A stretch of DNA of 41,043 nt from Pseudomonadota bacterium (GTDB lineage Bacteria; Pseudomonadota; Alphaproteobacteria; Caulobacterales; Caulobacteraceae), in assembly GCA_023412655.1 (NCBI GenBank), contig JAEYNH010000226.1, positions 1 through 41,043 of the forward strand, written 5' to 3'. The notes under the pieces are model-generated. The model made no database searches. It saw only the letters and a program-made list of their open reading frames with translations, and was not told the origin of the DNA. Numbering within the stretch: the first letter of the stretch is position 1; every line of letters starts with the position of its first letter. A program made the position numbers and the translations under genes. Shown here in pieces: positions 36,234 to 41,043 of this stretch.

Positions 36234-37760
36234 ATGGCGGCGCGCGTGGTGACCCTGGCGTTCTCCGGCGTCGAGGCCGTACGCGTGGACGTCCAGGTGC
36301 AGTTCACCGCCGGGGCGTTCGCCTTCGTCGTCGTGGGCCTGGGCGACAAGGCTGTGGCTGAGAGCCGCGAGCGGGTGATCGCCGCCTTCACCGGCATGGG
36401 GCTCGCCATGCCAGGCCGCCGCATCGTCGCCAACCTGGCCCCTGCCGACCTTCCAAAGATGGGCAGCCATTATGACCTGCCCATCGCCCTGGCGGTGATG
36501 GCCGGCATGGGAATCCTCCCGCCGGACGCCCTGGAAGGCTGGGCCGCGATGGGCGAACTGTCGCTGGACGGTCGCATTACGCCGGTGGCGGGCGCCCTGC
36601 CGGCCGCTGTGGCCGCGGGCGGGATGGGCCTGGGCCTGATCTGCCCCGAAGCCTGTGGCCCTGAGGCGGCCTGGGCGGGGGAAACCCGCATCCTTGCCGC
36701 CCCCTCGCTCATCGCTCTTGTGAACCATTTCCGCGGCACGCAGATGCTGTCGCCGCCGACGCCCGGCCCCATGCTGGACAGCGAGCGCGTTCCCGACCTG
36801 CGCGATGTGAGGGGCCAGGAGAACGCCAAGCGGGCGCTGGAGATCGCCGCCGCAGGCGGACACAACCTGCTGTTCTCCGGCCCTCCAGGCTCGGGCAAGT
36901 CGATGATGGCCGCCCGGCTGCCCGGCCTGCTGCCGCCGCTGACCTCCGAGGAACTGCTCGAGACCTCGATGATCCATTCGGTGGCCGGGTTGATCGCCCG
37001 CGGGCAGCTCACCCGCGCCCGACCCTTCCGCAGCCCGCACCACTCGGCGAGCATGGCGGCGCTCACCGGCGGCGGGCTGAAGGCCAAGCCCGGCGAGGTC
37101 AGCCTCGCCCACAACGGGGTGCTGTTCCTGGACGAGCTGCCTGAGTTCGGAACCCAGGCTCTGGACAGCCTGCGCCAGCCGCTCGAAACCGGAGAGGTGG
37201 TGGTGGCCCGGGCCAACGCCCATGTGCGCTATCCAGCCCGCTTCCAGCTGGTCGCGGCCATGAACCCGTGCCGGTGCGGCCTGGGCGGTCCGGGCCGGGG
37301 CGCCTGCGGCCGGGCGCCGCGCTGCCAGACCGACTACCAGGGCCGAATCTCAGGCCCGCTGATGGATCGCATCGACCTGCAGGTGGAGGTCCCGCCGGTC
37401 ACCGCCGCGGACCTGGCCCTGCCGCCGCCGGCTGCGGGTACGGCCGAGGCTGCGGGGCGGGTCTCTGTCGCGCGGGCGCTGCAGGCCGAGCGGGCAGACC
37501 GGCTGGGCGGAGCGGCCCTCAACGCCCAGGCCGACGGCGACTTCCTGCAGGCCGCAGCCGGGCTCGACGCCCCGGCCCATGCCTTGCTGACGCGGGCGGC
37601 GGAGGCAGGCGGCCTTTCGGCGCGGGGGTGGACCCGCACCCTGCGGCTTGCCCGCACCATCGCCGATCTGGAAGGGGCGGACGGCGTCCGCCGCGTCCAC
37701 GTGGCAGAGGCGCTGATCTACCGCCGCGTGGCGCCCACAGGCGTCGGCGCGCTGGCCTGA
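36234..37760 (+). CDS. comM: YifB/ComM family AAA+ Mg-chelatase-like protein
   Basis: A 508-residue protein. It has an N-terminal ChlI-type domain (to about residue 165), an AAA+ domain with Walker A GPPGSGKS (216-223) and the Walker B-type block HNGVLFLDELPEF, and a C-terminal Mg_chelatase_C domain. ComM is a DNA branch-migration helicase promoting integration of donor DNA in naturally competent bacteria, but homologues are also common in bacteria not known to be competent. A LexA box upstream links it to DNA damage here. Its end overlaps the convergent membrane-protein gene by 43 bases. Confidence 0.94.
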   Translation: MAARVVTLAFSGVEAVRVDVQVQFTAGAFAFVVVGLGDKAVAESRERVIAAFTGMGLAMPGRRIVANLAPADLPKMGSHYDLPIALAVMAGMGILPPDALEGWAAMGELSLDGRITPVAGALPAAVAAGGMGLGLICPEACGPEAAWAGETRILAAPSLIALVNHFRGTQMLSPPTPGPMLDSERVPDLRDVRGQENAKRALEIAAAGGHNLLFSGPPGSGKSMMAARLPGLLPPLTSEELLETSMIHSVAGLIARGQLTRARPFRSPHHSASMAALTGGGLKAKPGEVSLAHNGVLFLDELPEFGTQALDSLRQPLETGEVVVARANAHVRYPARFQLVAAMNPCRCGLGGPGRGACGRAPRCQTDYQGRISGPLMDRIDLQVEVPPVTAADLALPPPAAGTAEAAGRVSVARALQAERADRLGGAALNAQADGDFLQAAAGLDAPAHALLTRAAEAGGLSARGWTRTLRLARTIADLEGADGVRRVHVAEALIYRRVAPTGVGALA

Positions 37761-38173
37761 CCCCGTCGGGGCGCGGTCCACGCCGCGTAGACGATGCTGA
37801 GTAGCACCAGATTGGCCCACATGATGTTGGCCGTGAGGTAGGCCCATCCGCCCACGGTGGGGTCGATCATCCGCGCCAGATGCGTGAGCAGCGCCAGCAG
37901 ATGGAAACCCGCGGCAAAGATCGGCCAGTAACGGCGGCTGGTCATCGCCAGCCAGCCGAAGACGGCGAGCAGGCCGCAGTCCACGAGCAACACGCCCCAC
38001 TCGGTCTGATGGCCCTGATAGCGTGAGACCAGCTTGGTCAGGAGCCAGGCGATCAGCACGGCGTTGCCCGCCAGGCGCTCTTCGCGTCCGCCGCGCCACA
38101 TGGCGAAACCGAACGTCCCCACCACAATCAGCGTCCATGGTAAGTGGGCCGGCGAGAAGAACTGCGAAAACAA
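37718..38173 (-). CDS. Multi-pass membrane protein of unknown function
   Basis: A protein of about 151 residues, mostly made of five hydrophobic helices (LPWTLIVVGTFGFAMW; NAVLIAWLLTKLV; WGVLLVDCGLLAVFGWLAM; YWPIFAAGFHLLALLTHLA; ANIMWANLVLLSIVYAAW). I do not recognise the family. The start is uncertain: TTG at 38173 keeps the first helix but lies in the U-run of the upstream gene's terminator; GTG at 38125 or 38122 and ATG at 38101 are alternatives. The 3' end overlaps comM on the opposite strand. Confidence 0.7.
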   Translation of the reverse strand: MFSQFFSPAHLPWTLIVVGTFGFAMWRGGREERLAGNAVLIAWLLTKLVSRYQGHQTEWGVLLVDCGLLAVFGWLAMTSRRYWPIFAAGFHLLALLTHLARMIDPTVGGWAYLTANIMWANLVLLSIVYAAWTAPRRGQASAPTPVGATRR

Positions 38174-38200
38174 GAGGGCCCCCGGTCGAACCGAGGGCCC
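38166..38200 (-). terminator. Intrinsic terminator of the 118-residue gene
   Basis: On the minus strand an 11-bp stem (GGGCCCTCGGT with ACCGGGGGCCC, one G-U type pair) and a 3-base loop is followed by TCTTGTTTTC. It starts about 31 bases after the stop of the 118-residue gene. This is a good rho-independent terminator. Confidence 0.75.
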
Positions 38201-38231
38201 AGCATGACAAAAACGACGTTGAGATGAAACT

Positions 38232-38588
38232 CTAGGCGGCGCGAACTTCGCGCAGACGGCGGGTGGCGTGCGCGACCGTGCCGACCGGAGGCTTGTCTTG
38301 GCCGTCGCCGAAGGCGACGGCGCCCAGGCCGACCTGGCCTTGAGCCACGCTGAGCTCCTTGTGGGTTTCGACGATGGCGCGGCGGGCTTCCGCCAGGGCC
38401 ATGATCGCCTGGCTCGCACGCTCAACCGCGTCCTGCCCGACCAGGGCCGAAGCCCCGGCCATCTTGCGCAGGGACGGCATCACACCGGTAAGCTGGGCGG
38501 TCTTCGCCAGGGCCGCATCGATCGCGGCTTCGGCTTCGAACAGAGCGCCGGCGATTTGCTCGGCGGCCATACGACGTTGCTTGAGCAT
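38232..38588 (-). CDS. 118-residue helical protein of unknown function
   Basis: Starts MLKQRRMAAEQIAGALFEAE, after a strong GGAGAG ribosome site five bases upstream of the ATG at 38588. An in-frame ATG at 38609 is less likely. The sequence is alanine-rich and helical, without membrane segments or cysteines. It predicts as several long helices (EAEAAIDAALAKTAQLTG and QDAVERASQAIMALAEARRA). The family is unknown to me. It could be a coiled-coil or chemoreceptor-like adaptor, but that is speculation. It has its own leader hairpin and terminator, so it is an independently terminated unit. Confidence 0.75.
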   Translation of the reverse strand: MLKQRRMAAEQIAGALFEAEAAIDAALAKTAQLTGVMPSLRKMAGASALVGQDAVERASQAIMALAEARRAIVETHKELSVAQGQVGLGAVAFGDGQDKPPVGTVAHATRRLREVRAA

Positions 38589-38601
38589 GAGCTCTCTCCA
38601 T

Positions 38602-38622
38602 CGCGCCACGTGAGGTGGCGCG
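38602..38622 (-). promoter_or_regulatory. Leader hairpin directly before a ribosome site
   Basis: CGCGCCAC and GTGGCGCG form a perfect 8-bp stem with a 5-base loop. On the minus strand it ends about three bases before the GGAGAGAG ribosome site of the 118-residue gene. It may also act as a weak end for the upstream transcript. Confidence 0.5.
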
Positions 38623-38663
38623 TCCCAGGGTTCACGATTTGAGGTTTCTTCGCCGTTCAGGCG

Positions 38664-39434
38664 TTAGGTTAAGGCCGCGGCCAACGCTTGCAGCGCGTGG
38701 AGACCCGCCAGCATGCCCCCGAAGGCGAGGGCCGTGAGGATCGCCACCACCACGATCGCGCCGAGCCGCGCTACTGGACCTAGCTCATTTGCGCCAGGTC
38801 CTGATCGGTGTCGGGCCGGAAGTTCTCGTCCAGGAGAACCCAGGTCAGACAGAGAATTTCCCGGAGCACCATTTCCGGGGGCTTGAACGGTGCGAGCTTG
38901 CGGGTCGCGGAGACCAGATGCCTCGCCATATCCGCCTGGGCGGGCGTCGCCGACAGGTCGACGAGTTGCCGTTCCAGTTGCGTCCAGGAGAAGGCCGGTA
39001 GGGTCTCTTCCCGGTTTGCTAAAGCCGGCCACTTCGCCTCGAAGTCGTCGATCTCCCGACGAAGGCGGAGCGCTCGGCCGATCACCGCGCGGTTGTCGAA
39101 GTTCTGCCAGTCGCCCATGGGCTCCCCCGTTGGTTGCGGGGTCATCCAGCCTGGGCTCGGCGGGATTGTCTGTCCTGATCGTGTCCTGTCCTGACGCGGT
39201 CAGGACAGCTTGAGGGTCGAGACGACGGAGCAGTCGGGCGGCCTCATACCTATCCGGGACCCCCAGCTTCCGCCGGGCTCGATCACAGTAGGTATCCACG
39301 GATGTCTTAGACATCCCGAGCTCGCGGGCGATCTGCTTCGAACTCAAGTGCTGGTCGACAAGACGTAAGCATTCGCGCTCACGTTGGGTGAGCAGCTCGG
39401 CGGGGTTCGTCGGTGCTTCGGTCCGTGTCGCCAT
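38664..39434 (-). CDS. LuxR-type HTH protein with C-terminal membrane helix
   Basis: A 256-residue open frame. Residues about 13-70 are a GerE/LuxR DNA-binding domain (LLTQRERECLRLVDQHLSSK, QIARELGMSKTSVDTYCDRA, then RRKLGVPDRYEAARLL). There is no receiver or autoinducer domain. Residues about 220-250 are a hydrophobic helix (ARLGAIVVVAILTALAFGGM and LAGLHALQALAA). HTH plus one C-terminal helix resembles membrane-tethered LuxR proteins seen in Caulobacter and sphingomonads. Here the linker is unusually long and is overlapped throughout by a second gene in another frame; codon bias favours that other frame in the linker but this frame at both ends. The target genes are unknown. AGG lies five bases before the ATG. 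Confidence 0.65.
   Translation of the reverse strand: MATRTEAPTNPAELLTQRERECLRLVDQHLSSKQIARELGMSKTSVDTYCDRARRKLGVPDRYEAARLLRRLDPQAVLTASGQDTIRTDNPAEPRLDDPATNGGAHGRLAELRQPRGDRPSAPPSSGDRRLRGEVAGFSKPGRDPTGLLLDATGTATRRPVGDARPGGYGEASGLRDPQARTVQAPGNGAPGNSLSDLGSPGRELPARHRSGPGANELGPVARLGAIVVVAILTALAFGGMLAGLHALQALAAALT
38780..39118 (-). CDS. 112-residue protein nested inside the LuxR-type gene
   Basis: Lies wholly within the LuxR-type frame, shifted by one base, on the same strand. ATG at 39118 has GGGGAG four to five bases upstream. The protein (MGDWQNFDNRAVIGRALRLR at the start, RPDTDQDLAQMS at the end) looks soluble and helical, with a natural composition. In two stretches I counted, 33 of 40 third codon positions are G or C in this frame against 17 of 37 in the host frame, so this is the truly coding frame there. 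No family is recognised. An ATG at 39145 is an alternative start. Confidence 0.65.
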   Translation of the reverse strand: MGDWQNFDNRAVIGRALRLRREIDDFEAKWPALANREETLPAFSWTQLERQLVDLSATPAQADMARHLVSATRKLAPFKPPEMVLREILCLTWVLLDENFRPDTDQDLAQMS

Positions 39435-39442
39435 GACAGCCT

Positions 39443-39471
39443 AATAAACGACGGCTTTGCGTCGGCGTCTA
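39443..39471 (-). promoter_or_regulatory. Possible promoter with palindrome for the LuxR-type gene
   Basis: On the minus strand TAGACG (39466-39471) and TTTATT (39443-39448) are spaced by 17 bases. The spacer contains the inverted repeat CGACG-N6-CGTCG (39449-39464). It could be an autoregulatory site. The boxes are weak. Confidence 0.35.
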
Positions 39472-39565
39472 CTTTGGCGAGAGACGGAAGCCCGCTTCGC
39501 GTTGTTTTCGGCCCGGTGCGTGCGCAATTTGCCGACCGTTAAGCGCTCCGCCCTAGGCTGCCCGG

Positions 39566-41043
39566 ATGCGCAGACCGCTGAGACCCCTCTCCGAGCGCCG
39601 CCCGACGCGCGCACAGATCAGCGCCGAGCAGCTGGCGTCGTTGAGCCACGAGTTCCGGACGCCGCTCAACGGCGTCCTGGGCATGGCGCGCCTGCTGGAA
39701 GGCACCCGGCTGACCGCGGAGCAGGCGGCCTATGTGGCCGCGCTTCGCGAGAGCGGCCAGCACCTGCTGACCCTGGTCAATGACGTGCTCGATCTCGCAA
39801 AGCTGGGCGCCGGCCGCGTGGAGCTGCACCCCGAGCCCATGCACGTTGAGAGCCTGCTGCGCAGCGTCAGCGAGCTGCTCTCGCCGCGCGCTCGGGAGAA
39901 AGGCCTGGAGATCGCCTGGGCGGCTCCGCCGGGCATCGGCCAGGTGCATGCGGACGAGGGCCGGCTGCGCCAGATCCTGCTCAATTTCGCGGGCAACGCC
40001 GTGAAGTTCACCGAGACGGGAGGCGTGCTGATCGCCGCCTCGGCGCCGGAGCCCGGACGGCTGCGGTTGACGGTGGAGGACACCGGGCCAGGGGTCGCGG
40101 CCCACGCCCGCGACCGCATCTTCGAGGCCTTCGCCCAGGCTGAAGCCAGCCACGCCGACCTGGGCGGCGCCGGCTTGGGCCTGGCCATCGCGCGGCGGCT
40201 CGCCCGGGCGATGGGCGGCGAAGTGGGGGTGGAGGCCGCGCCAGGGGTCATAGGCGGCGGCGGCGCCTGCTTCTGGTTCGAGGCCGCCTTGCCTGCGGCG
40301 GGCGTCCGCGAGGCCGCGATCCCGGCGCTCAAGGGCCGCACGGTGGGCGTCGTCTCGGCCAATCCCATTGTGCGTGAAGCCGCCCGCCGGCAGGTCCGGG
40401 CCAGCGGCGGCCAGCCCGTCGCCGCACCCGCGGTGGCCGATATCCTGGAGAAGACCGCTCACGAAGATGTGCTCTTGATCGACGCCGCGGGCGCCGACCT
40501 GACGGCCCTGGCCCCGCCAACGGGTCGTACCGCGATCGTCCTTCTGGCGCCTGAAGAGCGCGACCACATCCCGCGCCTGCGGCAGGCGGGCTTCGCCGGC
40601 TACCTGATCAAACCTTTGCGCCGCGCGTCCCTGGCCGAACGGGTGCTGATCGCCGCCGGCGCCGTACCGGAGGCCGGCATGGACCGCGACGACGAGCGCA
40701 TCGCCGAGGCTGCGGCGCCGGGCGCGCGGGTGCTGCTGGTCGAGGACAATCCCATCAACGCCCTGCTCGCTCGCGCCCTGCTGACGCGCGAGGGCTGCAC
40801 CATCGAGCACGCCACCGGCGGCGAGGAGGCCCTGGCGGCGGTCGGCGTGGGCGTCTTCGATCTCGTGCTGATGGACATGCGGATGCCTGGGCTGTCGGGC
40901 GAGGAGACCGCCCGGCGCATGCGCGGAGCCGGGGTCACCGCGCCCATCATCGCCCTGACCGCCAACGCGTTCGACGATGACCGCAGAGCCTGCCTGGCGG
41001 CGGGCATGGACGACTTCCTCGTGAAACCGCTTTCGCCCGACGC
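39566..41043 (+). CDS. shkA: Soluble hybrid histidine kinase, ShkA-like (3' end cut)
   Basis: The start ATG at 39566 has AGG about eight bases upstream; the window ends after 492 codons, almost the full expected length. Domains in order: DHp with SLSHEFRTPLNGVLGMARLL (H28), a HATPase with NFAGNAVKF and VEDTGPGV, a pseudo-receiver (about 265-365) lacking the acidic pair (VSANPIV), and a true receiver with VEDNPIN (E393, D394), phosphoacceptor D437 (LMDMRMPG) and K487. There is no sensor or membrane domain. This is the architecture of Caulobacter ShkA, which phosphorylates ShpA-TacA for stalk biogenesis and is activated by c-di-GMP bound to its pseudo-receiver. The binding pattern Y-x-I-x-P-x-R is present (Y346, I348, P350, R352) together with R332. 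Confidence 0.85.
   Translation, partial: MRRPLRPLSERRPTRAQISAEQLASLSHEFRTPLNGVLGMARLLEGTRLTAEQAAYVAALRESGQHLLTLVNDVLDLAKLGAGRVELHPEPMHVESLLRSVSELLSPRAREKGLEIAWAAPPGIGQVHADEGRLRQILLNFAGNAVKFTETGGVLIAASAPEPGRLRLTVEDTGPGVAAHARDRIFEAFAQAEASHADLGGAGLGLAIARRLARAMGGEVGVEAAPGVIGGGGACFWFEAALPAAGVREAAIPALKGRTVGVVSANPIVREAARRQVRASGGQPVAAPAVADILEKTAHEDVLLIDAAGADLTALAPPTGRTAIVLLAPEERDHIPRLRQAGFAGYLIKPLRRASLAERVLIAAGAVPEAGMDRDDERIAEAAAPGARVLLVEDNPINALLARALLTREGCTIEHATGGEEALAAVGVGVFDLVLMDMRMPGLSGEETARRMRGAGVTAPIIALTANAFDDDRRACLAAGMDDFLVKPLSPD

Overview
The window looks like a chromosomal segment from a Caulobacteraceae alphaproteobacterium, probably Phenylobacterium- or Caulobacter-like. GC content is very high (near 70%, with GC at almost every third codon position), and open antisense frames are correspondingly common. 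Most genes are alphaproteobacterial housekeeping genes. The last gene matches ShkA, the Caulobacter stalk-control hybrid kinase, including its c-di-GMP-binding pseudo-receiver. There is no phage, insertion sequence, CRISPR array, rRNA or tRNA.

Region 1 (about 0-21.07 kb) is eighteen co-directional minus-strand genes. In transcription order they are mutS, a glycosyltransferase, glnD, a DEAD-box helicase, murJ, trpS, a UspA-type protein, an Nfu-type Fe-S scaffold, tsaB, rimI, fur, miaB, phoH, ybeY, a CorC/HlyC-type CBS protein, lnt, an XRE regulator and metK. Many junctions are overlapped start/stop codons (ATGA or TTGA), suggesting translational coupling. Several starts are TTG. metK is preceded by a perfect 16-bp palindrome that is a likely operator.

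Region 2 (21.1-28.0 kb) has mixed strands: a GNAT acetyltransferase, an ABC ATPase without a visible permease, a CHCC zinc-finger protein, then dnaN, grpE and hrcA (minus) divergent from rph (plus). Between rph and rdgB, usually close neighbours, sits a small minus-strand group: a YozG-type XRE regulator, a DUF2975 membrane protein and a 33-residue hydrophobic protein. The small protein lies beside an AT-rich patch full of inverted repeats.

Region 3 (28.0-37.8 kb) is plus strand: rdgB, hemW, rsmI, a YraN-family protein, a SirB1-type transglutaminase-fold protein, an AlgI-like MBOAT acyltransferase, an AlgJ/AlgX-like protein fused to RTX calcium-binding repeats, gshB and comM. The comM promoter carries an alphaproteobacterial LexA box (GTTC-N7-GTTC) and, downstream, a perfect DnaA box.

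Region 4 (37.7-41.04 kb) is the least familiar part. It holds a multi-pass membrane protein, a 118-residue helical protein with a leader hairpin and a terminator, and a LuxR-type HTH protein with a C-terminal membrane helix. A separate 112-residue gene lies entirely inside the LuxR-type gene in another frame. Divergent from these is the shkA-like kinase, cut by the window end. The nested gene pair, the AlgJ-RTX fusion and this cluster beside shkA are the best candidates for undescribed biology.
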